Shown piece after piece: positions 18,036-25,864 of a stretch of 64,000 bases of DNA (positions within the stretch are counted from its first letter, which is position 1; each line of letters begins with the position of its first letter). The notes under the pieces are model-generated. The model saw nothing but the letters and a program-made list of their open reading frames with translations, was not told the origin of the DNA and searched no databases. The DNA is from Sinorhizobium fredii NGR234. Lineage in GTDB: Bacteria > Pseudomonadota > Alphaproteobacteria > Rhizobiales > Rhizobiaceae. Location of the stretch: assembly GCF_000018545.1 (NCBI RefSeq), contig NC_012586.1, forward strand, positions 1,550,001 to 1,614,000. Reading direction: 5' to 3'. The position numbers and the translations under genes are program-made.

Positions 18036-18076
18036 GCCCCTCATCCGGCCTGCCGGCCACCTTCTCCCCGCAAGCG
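18036..18076. repeat. RIME-like intergenic repeat, left part
   Basis: The sequence CCCCTCATCCGGCCTGCCGG followed by CCACCTTCTCCCCG matches the ends of the rhizobial intergenic mosaic type of repeat. Its inverted partner lies at 19499-19532. The two belong to one element that was split when an IS inserted after base 18076. Confidence 0.65.
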
Positions 18077-18098
18077 CAGGGCTGTCCGGGGAAAGTTC
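18077..18098 (+). repeat. IS terminal inverted repeat, transposase 3' side
   Basis: Begins CAGGGCTGTCCGGGGAA and continues AGTTC; the transposase stop codon (18097-18099) overlaps the inner end of the repeat. It differs from the other end at only two of 22 positions. Confidence 0.85.
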
Positions 18099-19260
18099 AG
18101 GCATAGGCGAAGGCCATCTGGTTGGGGTTTGTTGTGGGTTTTGGTCGGCTTGGATTGACGGGCGGCGGCTTGTCGATGGCGGCAATGCATTTGCGCTGGA
18201 ACAGGCATTGGGTGACGAGGTCGGTGAAGCGCAGGATCGGCAGGGTGAGGCGCCAGAGGCGGGTGGCGATGCGCAGCAGCGCATAGGCGACCATCGCGGC
18301 TAAGATCTGCAGGCGGATGGCGTTGTCGTTGTTGCCGAGGAACTTGCGGATCTTCAGGTGCTGCTTGATCCAGCGGAACAGCAGCTCGATCTGCCAGCGG
18401 CCCTTGTAGAGCTGGCCGATGGCGACGGCCGGGCGCTTGAGGTCGTTGGTCAGCAGCGTAATGGTGTCGCCGTCGGCGCGCTTGACGGTGATGCGGCGCA
18501 AGCCGATCGGCAGCTTGGAATCGCCCTTGCTGGCAAGGCGCACCCTGGCGTCCTCGAGAACCGTGAAGCCGTCGCCCTCGGCGGCCGTGATGCGCCGCTT
18601 GCGCACCACCTTCAGCGCCATATTGACCTTCGGGCGGGTGACGAAGACGGCCTTGGCGGCGGCGATCGCCGTCCACCAGCCATAATGGCAGTAGCCCTTG
18701 TCGAAGACGTAGGTGGCGCCTTTCTCGATCGTCACGGTGCGGCCGATCTGGGCGTCGTTGACGTTGGCGTCGGTTATGTCGAGGAGGCGCGGGCAATCGG
18801 CCTTGGGGTCATAGACGACATGCAGCTTCATGCCGCGGATGCGGCCGTTCGACTTGGCCCAGTCGCATAATTTGCCGAGCGGGATCGGCGTCGAATCGAT
18901 CAGCCGCAGCATCTTGCTGCCGTCGCGGCGCGTCTGCCGGTCGAGCTGGCCGGCGACAAGCGCAAAAGTCTCGGCGAAGACGGCCACCGGCCGGCGGGCA
19001 TTGGCATCCGACAGCGTCGAGCGCAGCAGCCGGGCGCTGCCGAGGTGGTAATGCTGCTGGGCGTTGGCATTCCAGCCCGCCTCCAGCCCGCGCAGGCTGG
19101 TCGCGGCGCTGAACTGGGCATAGATCAGCGCCACCAGATGGTCCCAGCTGGTGAAGCGCTTGTCATAGGCATCGCCGCCATGGCGATCGACAATCGCCTG
19201 GAAGCTGCGGCGATCAATGGCTTTCAGCAGCTGGCCGAAAATGCTAGGGCTGAACCGCAT
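18097..19260 (-). CDS. IS4-family transposase
   Basis: 387 residues. It has a DDE core: the first Asp in LRLIDSTPIPLG, the second in YVFDKGYCHYGW, and the Glu in YKGRWQIELLFRWIK, which fits the IS4 YREK signature exactly (Y-x2-R-x3-E-x6-K). An N-terminal DUF4372-like domain starts MRFSPSIFGQLLKAID. Start at 19260 follows an AAAAGGAGA ribosome-binding site. The frame is intact, so the element may still be able to move. Confidence 0.93.
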   Translation of the reverse strand: MRFSPSIFGQLLKAIDRRSFQAIVDRHGGDAYDKRFTSWDHLVALIYAQFSAATSLRGLEAGWNANAQQHYHLGSARLLRSTLSDANARRPVAVFAETFALVAGQLDRQTRRDGSKMLRLIDSTPIPLGKLCDWAKSNGRIRGMKLHVVYDPKADCPRLLDITDANVNDAQIGRTVTIEKGATYVFDKGYCHYGWWTAIAAAKAVFVTRPKVNMALKVVRKRRITAAEGDGFTVLEDARVRLASKGDSKLPIGLRRITVKRADGDTITLLTNDLKRPAVAIGQLYKGRWQIELLFRWIKQHLKIRKFLGNNDNAIRLQILAAMVAYALLRIATRLWRLTLPILRFTDLVTQCLFQRKCIAAIDKPPPVNPSRPKPTTNPNQMAFAYA

Positions 19261-19353
19261 GCTCCGTCTCCTTTTCTGAGTCTCGACAACCAGAAAATAG
19301 ACGGAAAACCGCCGTCTGACGGGGCATGCGCCTGCGGCATTTCGATTCACCCG

Positions 19354-19375
19354 GAAAGTTCCCCGGACAGCCCTG
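19354..19375 (-). repeat. IS terminal inverted repeat, transposase 5' side
   Basis: The reverse complement begins CAGGGCTGTCCGGGGAA then CTTTC. It is directly followed by the 9-base target duplication CCGCAAGCG at 19376-19384. Confidence 0.85.
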
Positions 19376-19532
19376 CCGCAAGCGGGGCGAAGGGGACTCG
19401 TGGGTGGGCCTTGGCGCAAAATCGGCCTCTCTTCGCAAACGGAACGTCTGCCGAGGTGGGCGCGGCTTGCCCCTTCTCCCCGTCAGGACGACGTCAGGAC
19501 GGGGAGAAGGTCGCGGCAGCGGGATGAGGGGC
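19376..19532. repeat. RIME-like intergenic repeat, right part
   Basis: The right half of the repeat split by the IS. It contains a local palindrome (CTTCTCCCCGTC...GACGGGGAGAAG around 19473-19509, with a duplicated TCAGGACG in the middle) and ends in GGGAGAAGGTCGCGGCAGCG, then GGATGAGGGG, the inverted counterpart of 18036-18070. The last 39 bases (19494-19532) also code for the C-terminus of the neighbouring ABC ATPase. Confidence 0.6.
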
Positions 19533-20645
19533 AGCCCGCTGCACAACGTGTCCATCGGCGCGCGCCCTTTCGCCTTCGATCCGATTCCCCGTCTCCGCAT
19601 CGAACAGATGCAGTTGCTTCGGATCGATCGCAAGGCCGATGACGTCGCCGCTTTTCACGTCGCCGCGCCGGGTCTCGACCACGGTCAATTCAGGCTGCGT
19701 TGCCGAGGCGACATAAGTGGCCGAGCCGGTGGACTCGACGACGCCGACGGGGATATCGAAGGCTCCTTGGCCGGCGGCAACGATCCGGACATGCTCCGGA
19801 CGGATGCCGACTGTCACTCCGAGTCCAGGCGCCAGTCGAACGGCGAGCGCCAGCCGCGCCCGCGTCCGGCCGAAATCGAGGATCACGTCCGCGCCACCCT
19901 CGCCGACGATCCCCGGTATGAAGTTCATCGCCGGCGAGCCTATGAAGCCGGCGACGAACCTGTTGGCCGGCCGGTCATAGAGATCGAGCGGTCGTCCCTG
20001 TTGCTCGATGACGCCGTCGCGCATCACGACGACGTGGTCGGCCATGGTCATCGCCTCGATCTGATCATGCGTGACATAGACCGACGTGGCGTGCAGCCGA
20101 TCGTGCAGCGCCCGGATCTCCTTGCGCATGTGGACGCGAAGCGCGGCGTCGAGGTTGGAAAGCGGCTCGTCGAACAGGAAGGCCTTCGGATGGCGGATGA
20201 TGGCGCGGCTCATCGCGACGCGCTGGCGCTGGCCGCCTGAGAGCTCACGGGGATAGCGCTTCATCAGATGCGAAAGTCCAGTGGTCGCGGCCACCTCTTG
20301 CGCCGCCTTCCGCGCCTCCGCCTTCTTCACGCCGCGGATGCGCAGGCTGTAGGTGAGGTTCTCCTCGACCGTCATGTGCGGGTACAGCGCATAGGACTGG
20401 AAAACCATGGCGACATCGCGCTTGCGCGGCGGAACGTCGTTCATTCGTTGGCCGGCGATTTTCATCTGGCCGGTCGAAATCTTCTCCAGGCCGGCGAGCG
20501 AGCGGAGCAGCGTGGACTTGCCGCAGCCGGAGGGGCCGACGAGGGCAACAAAAGTCCCCTCCTCTATCGCGAGGTTGATATCCTTCAGCGCGTGGAACGC
20601 ACCATAATATTTGTTGACGCCGTTGAGCTCGATCTGAAGGGTCAT
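19494..20645 (-). CDS. Sugar ABC transporter ATPase, MalK/UgpC family
   Basis: 383 residues from ATG 20645. Walker A GPSGCGKST, signature LSGGQRQRVAMSRA, Walker B AFLFDEPLSNLDA and an OB-like regulatory tail mark a CUT1 ATPase. The start overlaps the stop of the MalG-type permease gene (ATGA), so it is the last gene of an operon running from 25729. The final ~13 residues (HPAAATFSPS end) are encoded within a RIME-like repeat, so the natural C-terminus has probably been replaced by repeat-derived sequence. Confidence 0.9.
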   Translation of the reverse strand: MTLQIELNGVNKYYGAFHALKDINLAIEEGTFVALVGPSGCGKSTLLRSLAGLEKISTGQMKIAGQRMNDVPPRKRDVAMVFQSYALYPHMTVEENLTYSLRIRGVKKAEARKAAQEVAATTGLSHLMKRYPRELSGGQRQRVAMSRAIIRHPKAFLFDEPLSNLDAALRVHMRKEIRALHDRLHATSVYVTHDQIEAMTMADHVVVMRDGVIEQQGRPLDLYDRPANRFVAGFIGSPAMNFIPGIVGEGGADVILDFGRTRARLALAVRLAPGLGVTVGIRPEHVRIVAAGQGAFDIPVGVVESTGSATYVASATQPELTVVETRRGDVKSGDVIGLAIDPKQLHLFDAETGNRIEGERARADGHVVQRAAPHPAAATFSPS

Positions 20646-21469
20646 TTGAGGGCTCCCGATGTGAGGCCGGAAACGATGCGGCGCTGCAAGAGGACGAAGG
20701 CGGCGAGAATGGGCGTCACGTAGATCGTGGCGTAGGCCATGATGTTGTTCCATTCATTGGTGTTCGGACCCATGAAGGAGTTGAGGCCGACGCTCGCCGG
20801 CTGCAATTCGACCGCCTGGATCAACGATTTCGAATAGACGAACTCGCCGAAGGCCTGCATGAAGATCAGGATGGCGCTGACCAGGATGCCGTTACGGGCA
20901 AGCGGCAGGACGATGTTGAAGAAGGCGCCGATGCGTGAATTGCCGTCGACGAGCGCCGCCTCTTCGAGTTCCATCGGCACGCTCATGAACGTCGCCCGGA
21001 CGAGCACGACGAAGAAGGGCATGCTCTTTGCGGCGATGGCCAGGATGACCGCGAGCCGCGGCGTGTCGAGCAGGCCGAATTGCGAGAAGCCGACGAAGAT
21101 CGGCGTCACCATAAGCGAGGCGGGCAGCACCTGAAGCATGAGGATCAGGAACAGCCCGACATCCACCCAGACATTGCGGTAGCGCGCCAGCACATAGGCG
21201 CAGCCGACGCCGAGCACCGCGATCAACGAAACGGCGCCGGAGGCGATGACCAGCGAGTTCCACAGATAGCGTCCCATGTTGCGGCTTTGCCAGACGTATT
21301 CGTAGATCCCCCATTGCGGTTCGCTCGGCAGGAACTTCGGCGGGGTCGCGAACATCGCCGAACCGGTTTTGAGCGCGGTTATGTACATCCAGTAGAGCGG
21401 AAAGAGGTATATGGCCGCCAGCACGAGCGCGGCGGCGAACATCAGCCGGTTGCGGAACGCGTCACTCAT
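20642..21469 (-). CDS. Sugar ABC transporter permease, MalG family
   Basis: 275 residues with six predicted membrane helices and the EAA loop EAALVDGNSRIGAFFNIVLP that docks onto the ATPase. It belongs to the CUT1 class for di- and oligosaccharides, polyols and related sugars. Its start overlaps the stop of the MalF-type gene by 4 bases, and its stop overlaps the ATPase start. Confidence 0.9.
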   Translation of the reverse strand: MSDAFRNRLMFAAALVLAAIYLFPLYWMYITALKTGSAMFATPPKFLPSEPQWGIYEYVWQSRNMGRYLWNSLVIASGAVSLIAVLGVGCAYVLARYRNVWVDVGLFLILMLQVLPASLMVTPIFVGFSQFGLLDTPRLAVILAIAAKSMPFFVVLVRATFMSVPMELEEAALVDGNSRIGAFFNIVLPLARNGILVSAILIFMQAFGEFVYSKSLIQAVELQPASVGLNSFMGPNTNEWNNIMAYATIYVTPILAAFVLLQRRIVSGLTSGALK

Positions 21470-22368
21470 CCTCTGACCTCGTGGCGGGTGGAGCGCACAT
21501 AGACGACGGAGGCGAGCATCACGAAGACGATCATGATCACCGAGATCGTCGCGCCCTTGGCGAAGTCGTACTGGCGGAACGAGAGATCCCAGGCCCAGTA
21601 CTGGGTGACGTTGGACGCGTTGTTCGGTCCGCCAGAGGTGATCGCGGCGAAAAGGTCGAACTGCTGCAGCGTAAAGATCAGGCCGAGCGCGACGATCGCG
21701 CCGATCGTCGAGCGCATCATCGGCAAGGTGATCGTCCAGAACCGCTGGAAGGCGTTGGCGCCGTCGAGTTCCGCCGCCTCAAAGAGATCCTTCGGTATGC
21801 CCGAAAGCCCGACCGAAAGCAGGATCATGTTGAACGAGGTCCCAAGCCAGATATTGGCGATGATCACCGCCCAGAGCGAATAGTTCGGATCGGAGCGCCA
21901 GAAGATATTGCCGTCGGTGGCACCGACCTCCCGCAGAAAGAAGTTGAGGACCCCGAAATCGCCGGAGAGAATCCAGTTCCAGATCGCACCGACGACGAGA
22001 CCCGGCATCACCCAGGAGACGAGAAACAGGCCGCGCAGCCAGGAAGCACCCGGAAAATTCATCCAGAAGAACAGGGCCAGGCCGAAGCCGATGACGAACT
22101 GGCCGGCAATCGAAGCGCTGACGAAGAGCGCCGTGTTGAGGAGAATGGGACGAGTTTCGGGCTGCGAGAAGAGATCCACATAGTTCTTCAAGCCGACGAA
22201 AGGCCGCCAGAAACTGCCGAGGCTGAACATGTCGACCTCCTGAAGGCTCATCACCACGTTGTAGAGGAGCGGCAGCCCGGACATGACGAACAGGAAGGCA
22301 AGCGGCAACAGGACGAGGCCGATGTCGAAGCCGCTTCCGTCCGTGACGCTGGAAAGAAATCTCTTCAT
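21466..22368 (-). CDS. Sugar ABC transporter permease, MalF family
   Basis: 300 residues from ATG 22368; a GTG 9 codons upstream is possible. It has six or more helices and the EAA loop EAAELDGANAFQRFWTITLP. It pairs with the MalG-type permease. A 117-base gap with two strong hairpins separates it from the upstream binding-protein gene, unlike the overlapping joints further down the operon. Confidence 0.88.
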   Translation of the reverse strand: MKRFLSSVTDGSGFDIGLVLLPLAFLFVMSGLPLLYNVVMSLQEVDMFSLGSFWRPFVGLKNYVDLFSQPETRPILLNTALFVSASIAGQFVIGFGLALFFWMNFPGASWLRGLFLVSWVMPGLVVGAIWNWILSGDFGVLNFFLREVGATDGNIFWRSDPNYSLWAVIIANIWLGTSFNMILLSVGLSGIPKDLFEAAELDGANAFQRFWTITLPMMRSTIGAIVALGLIFTLQQFDLFAAITSGGPNNASNVTQYWAWDLSFRQYDFAKGATISVIMIVFVMLASVVYVRSTRHEVRG

Positions 22369-22380
22369 CGCGATCCCCGC

Positions 22381-22447
22381 GGGCGATCCCGGCACGGCCG
22401 GAGATCGCCCCTCTCGGGAGGAAACTCGGGCGGATATGATATCCGCC
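22381..22447 (-). promoter_or_regulatory. Two hairpins between binding-protein and permease genes
   Basis: First hairpin: GGGCGATC (22381-22388) pairs with GATCGCCC (22403-22410), with an inner CCGG/CCGG stem. Second: GGCGGATAT (22429-22437) and ATATCCGCC (22439-22447), a perfect 9-base inverted repeat around one base. Both lie just downstream of the binding-protein stop on the minus strand. They probably protect the 3' end of its mRNA or partly terminate transcription, giving more binding protein than permease. Confidence 0.6.
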
Positions 22448-22485
22448 GGTGAATGCCTGCCGCTGCTTCGGGCGGCAGCGCCTGC

Positions 22486-23718
22486 TCAGCCGAGAACCGC
22501 CTTGATCTTCTCGGCAGCCTGATCAAGCGCCTCTTTCGAGCTCATCTGGCCGGTCAGAGCCGCCTGGATCGCGTCCTGGATCGCTTTCGAAATCTTCGGC
22601 CATTCCGGGTGCGGACCGCGCGGTTTGGCATATTTCAGCTGTTCGAGGAAAACCTTGAGAGCCGCATCCTTCAGGGGTTCGCCGGTCGGGGGAATGGCTA
22701 TATCCGAGCGGGCGGGCAGTTGGCCGAAATCCTTGAACATTCGGTCGTCCTGCGAAACGAAGTATTCGAGGACCTTGAAGGCTTCCTGCGGATGTTCGGT
22801 GCTCGCAAAGATCGCCCAATTGAAATCGCCCATCGCCGAGGACCGTTCAGCGCCGATCTCAGGCACCGGCAGCAGCGCCACGCCCCAATCGAACTTCGCC
22901 TCCTTGATCATGCGATCGAGCTCCCACGGGCCGGAAATCGCCATCGCGGCATTGCCGGAGTTGAAGGTACCGGTCGAGTCCCATTGGCCGCGTGTGAGCG
23001 AATCCGGCGAAGCAAGCTTCTCGCCGATAATCGTCTTCCAGATGTCGAGAGCCTTGACCGCACCCTCGGAATTGATGCTGTCATAGCCGCCGCCCGCCAT
23101 CTGCGCCCAGGGCAGAAACTGGAAGGTACCCTCCTCGTTCGCCTTGGCCGAGAAGGCAAGGCCGTAGACATTCGCGGCCGGGTCGGTCAGCTTGCGTGCC
23201 GCCGCGACCAACTCGTCCCAGGTCTGCGGCGGCTTGCTCGGGTCAAGCCCCTTCGCCTTGAACATGTCCTTGTTGTAAAAAAGGGCGATCGTGTTGGTCG
23301 CCTTCGGGATGCCGTAATATTTGCCGTCCCAGGTTACGGAGGCGAGCGGCCCGGGAAAATAGTTGTCCGGCTTCACCACCGAGGACTTCGAAATCATGTC
23401 GGTGAGGTCGAGGAAGGCGCCGCGCGAGGAAAACAGCGCGTGCTCGGGATTGTCGACGGCGATGATGTCCGGTGCCTGCCCCGTCGAATAGGCGCGCATC
23501 GCTTCGCTGACGACGTCGTCGAACTGGATCTGCCGATACTCGACTTTAATTCCTGAATTGAGCTTGTTGAAATCGTTGATCAAGTTCGGCGCCGGCTGGA
23601 TATCTCTATCCAATGACCAGACCGTGACCGTGACGTCTTCCGCGCTGGCGGAAAAGGCCGGCAAGGAAACACTCGCAAGGGCGATTGCGCCCAGCATTGC
23701 ATATCTGCGGATACCCAT
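22486..23718 (-). CDS. Sugar ABC transporter substrate-binding protein (CUT1, MalE-like)
   Basis: 410 residues with a signal peptide ([26 protein letters not shown]). It is a bacterial extracellular solute-binding protein of family 1: [12 protein letters not shown] at the mature start, [19 protein letters not shown] in the hinge region. An AGGAGGAG site stands just before the ATG. It is the periplasmic receptor of the importer encoded downstream. The substrate is unknown, but the two upstream enzyme genes suggest a sugar or glycoside oxidised by a Gfo/Idh-type dehydrogenase. Confidence 0.9.
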   Translation of the reverse strand: MGIRRYAMLGAIALASVSLPAFSASAEDVTVTVWSLDRDIQPAPNLINDFNKLNSGIKVEYRQIQFDDVVSEAMRAYSTGQAPDIIAVDNPEHALFSSRGAFLDLTDMISKSSVVKPDNYFPGPLASVTWDGKYYGIPKATNTIALFYNKDMFKAKGLDPSKPPQTWDELVAAARKLTDPAANVYGLAFSAKANEEGTFQFLPWAQMAGGGYDSINSEGAVKALDIWKTIIGEKLASPDSLTRGQWDSTGTFNSGNAAMAISGPWELDRMIKEAKFDWGVALLPVPEIGAERSSAMGDFNWAIFASTEHPQEAFKVLEYFVSQDDRMFKDFGQLPARSDIAIPPTGEPLKDAALKVFLEQLKYAKPRGPHPEWPKISKAIQDAIQAALTGQMSSKEALDQAAEKIKAVLG

Positions 23719-23784
23719 GGACTCCTCCTCTCAAGTTGACCCGCGGCCGGCGTCCTCCACGCCGACCGTCGGGCATGTCTCGTC

Positions 23785-24687
23785 TCAGGCAGGGTCGGCG
23801 ACGAAGTCACCTCCCCGGCAGGTCTTCAGGTGGTTGAGCGCATGGACCTGGCCGGTCATTTCCAGCGCGTCGCGATAGACCGGATCGTGCCAGCCTTCGA
23901 TGTCGATCGAGCCGGACCAGCCGGCGAGTCTCAGCTCGGAGATGATGTCGGTCCAGTTGCTGTCGCCGAAACCGGGCGTGCGCATGAACACGAACTTCTC
24001 CTTGCCGAAGATGCCGTGCTCGCGGATGATATCCCAGCGGATCGTCGCATCCTTTCCATGCACGTGGAAAATCTTGTGCGCCCATTTGCGGATCTGCGGC
24101 AGCGGCTCGATCAAATAAACCATCTGGTGACAGGGTTCCCATTCGAGGCCGATGTGGTCGTCCGGCGTCTCGTTGAAGATCAGCTCCCAGGCGTCCGGAT
24201 TGTGGGCGATGTTCCAATCGCCTGTCGCCCAGTTGCCGTCCATGGCGCAGTTCTCGAAAGCGATCTTCACGCCCCTGTCGGCGGCGCGTGCAGCGAGTTC
24301 ACGCCAGACCTTGCGGTAACGCGGCAAGCTGTCGGTGAGCGGCCGGTTGCGGATCCGGCCGGTAAAACCCGCCACGCAGGTCGCGCCGAAATGATGGGCA
24401 TTGTCGATGCAGTCCTTCCAGCCCTTAAGCGTCTGCAGGTCGATATCGGTATCCTCGAGGGGATTGCCGAACATGCCGAGCGTCGAGATGGTGATGTCGC
24501 GATCGCCGATCGCCTCGCGGCAGCGCTTGCCGAGTTCGGCCAAGTCCTGCCCGTTGGTGGTCTGCCAGAAGAAGGGTTCGAAGCTTTCGAAGCCCAGGTC
24601 GGCGATCTCGGCGATGCGCTTCGCCGCCTCGCCCTTGGTGGCGCTCACCATGGTGCCGATGCGGATGGACTTGGCTGGATTGCTCAT
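23785..24687 (-). CDS. Sugar phosphate isomerase/epimerase family TIM-barrel protein
   Basis: 300 residues of the xylose isomerase-like AP-endonuclease-2 superfamily. Likely metal ligands are seen in VKIAFENCAMDG (Glu), IGLEWEPCHQM (Glu/His), KIFHVHGKDA (His) and SGSIDIEGWHDP (Glu). Family members isomerise, epimerise or, as 3-keto-glycoside lyases, cleave oxidised sugars. The gene lies 13 bases downstream of a Gfo/Idh oxidoreductase and upstream of a CUT1 importer, so it probably handles the oxidised product of that dehydrogenase. The exact reaction cannot be told from sequence. Confidence 0.85.
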   Translation of the reverse strand: MSNPAKSIRIGTMVSATKGEAAKRIAEIADLGFESFEPFFWQTTNGQDLAELGKRCREAIGDRDITISTLGMFGNPLEDTDIDLQTLKGWKDCIDNAHHFGATCVAGFTGRIRNRPLTDSLPRYRKVWRELAARAADRGVKIAFENCAMDGNWATGDWNIAHNPDAWELIFNETPDDHIGLEWEPCHQMVYLIEPLPQIRKWAHKIFHVHGKDATIRWDIIREHGIFGKEKFVFMRTPGFGDSNWTDIISELRLAGWSGSIDIEGWHDPVYRDALEMTGQVHALNHLKTCRGGDFVADPA

Positions 24688-24700
24688 CGGTTTGCCTCGT

Positions 24701-25729
24701 TCAGATTGTCACGCGCTGCCGGGTACGGGCGCTCTCGATCGCCGCGAACACCATGGCAAGGCTGTTGATATTGTCGTCGCTCGCCGTCTCCGGCTTCTTG
24801 CCGCTGCGGATCGCCGCGATGAAATCGGCAATAACGCTGGCGTGCCCATGCGTTTGCCCCGGATCGGCGGGCTCCGGGATTTCGAGCGGCACCGGTTCGC
24901 GCAGCAAGCCCTCGCTGCTCCCGACCGTATTGGCACGGTAGCTCTCGGCCCCATCCCAAAGCAGCGTGCCTCGCGTCCCCGTGACCCGCCAAGCGCTTTC
25001 CCAGCTCGTGTTGGCGCCCTCGGCGCACCAGGAGCCCCGATAGGTAAACGTGACGTCGTCCGAAAGTTCGAAGATCGCCGTTGCGGCCGCCCCGTGCCGA
25101 TACCAGGAGCCGCGCGGGTTCTCCTCGTGGCAATAGACGGCAATCGGCTTCCTGTCGGCGATGAAGCGGGCCGCATCGAAGGTGTGGATCGCCATATCGA
25201 GAAGCAGGACGTGCTCCATCTCTTCGCGAAAGCCGCCGAAATGGGCACCGATAAAGAAGTCGCAGTGAATGCCGGTCAGCTGTCCGAGGCCGCCTTCCTC
25301 CACGAAACGGCGGATGCGGCGCACGCCGGAAATGAACCGCCGGTTCTGCACGACCGCATGCATCTTGCCCGCCTCGTCGGCGAGGCGGATCAACTCCCGG
25401 CCGGCAGCGAGCGATGCGGCCATCGGCTTTTCGCTGAGCACGTGGCACCCATGCCTGAAACCGGTGGCAACGACGTCGCGCCGCGCCGCCGGCACGACGA
25501 CATCGAAAAGGATCTCCGGGGTCGTTTCGGCGAGCACCGCGTCGAGATCGGAGCCGATGACGGCGTCCTGGAGATCGAATTCAGCGGCAAGAGCGAGAGC
25601 GGTCTCGGGTTTCACGTCGACGAGGCCGACGATCCGGATCGCCGACCGAAGATCGGGGTCGGCGGCGATCGCCTTCACCCAGCCCCTGGACATAGCTCCG
25701 CACCCGCACAGAACTGCGCGCAAAATCAC
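24701..25729 (-). CDS. Gfo/Idh/MocA family NAD(P)-dependent oxidoreductase
   Basis: About 342 residues. N-terminal Rossmann motif VLCGCGAMSRGW, the family's cis-proline lysine motif SEKPMAAS, and a C-terminal sheet domain. Substrates in this family are sugars, inositols and glycosides. Two GTG starts are possible: 25729, with GGAGG 7 bases upstream, is preferred over 25735. It is the first gene of the minus-strand sugar operon and faces a LacI regulator gene across a perfect operator. Confidence 0.87.
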   Translation of the reverse strand: MILRAVLCGCGAMSRGWVKAIAADPDLRSAIRIVGLVDVKPETALALAAEFDLQDAVIGSDLDAVLAETTPEILFDVVVPAARRDVVATGFRHGCHVLSEKPMAASLAAGRELIRLADEAGKMHAVVQNRRFISGVRRIRRFVEEGGLGQLTGIHCDFFIGAHFGGFREEMEHVLLLDMAIHTFDAARFIADRKPIAVYCHEENPRGSWYRHGAAATAIFELSDDVTFTYRGSWCAEGANTSWESAWRVTGTRGTLLWDGAESYRANTVGSSEGLLREPVPLEIPEPADPGQTHGHASVIADFIAAIRSGKKPETASDDNINSLAMVFAAIESARTRQRVTI

Positions 25730-25772
25730 GATCACCCTCCCGCAAACCTACGATTTTCGCCTTGTTTTGGCG

Positions 25773-25790
25773 TCCGTAAACGTTTACGGA
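25773..25790. promoter_or_regulatory. LacI-family operator, perfect 18-base palindrome
   Basis: TCCGTAAACGTTTACGGA is its own reverse complement and has the central CG and AAACGTTT core typical of LacI/PurR-family operators. It lies between the divergent starts of the Gfo/Idh gene (25729) and the LacI gene (25865). A bound repressor there could control both directions. Confidence 0.85.
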
Positions 25791-25864
25791 ACTATGCGGA
25801 GTTTCCGAAACATGTCAATAGGGAATCGGAACCGGTGGGCGGGCAGAGGAGGACACACTCCGAA

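Larger units (their letters stand above)
18077..19375 (-). mobile_element. Complete IS4-family insertion sequence
   Basis: 1299 bases bounded by terminal inverted repeats: both outer ends read CAGGGCTGTCCGGGGAA, and 20 of 22 bases match. The 9-base sequence CCGCAAGCG occurs immediately outside both ends (18068-18076 and 19376-19384), a clear target-site duplication, so the ends are exact and the insertion fairly recent. It carries a single intact transposase gene on the minus strand. The target was the loop of a RIME-like intergenic repeat between the ytf regulator gene and a convergent ABC operon, so no gene was interrupted. Confidence 0.9.

Noticed and set aside
24401..25864. A long in-frame extension upstream of the LacI gene
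   Set aside because: It is antisense to the Gfo/Idh and isomerase genes and crosses the operator; the LacI helix-turn-helix begins right after ATG 25865, so the extension is not translated.
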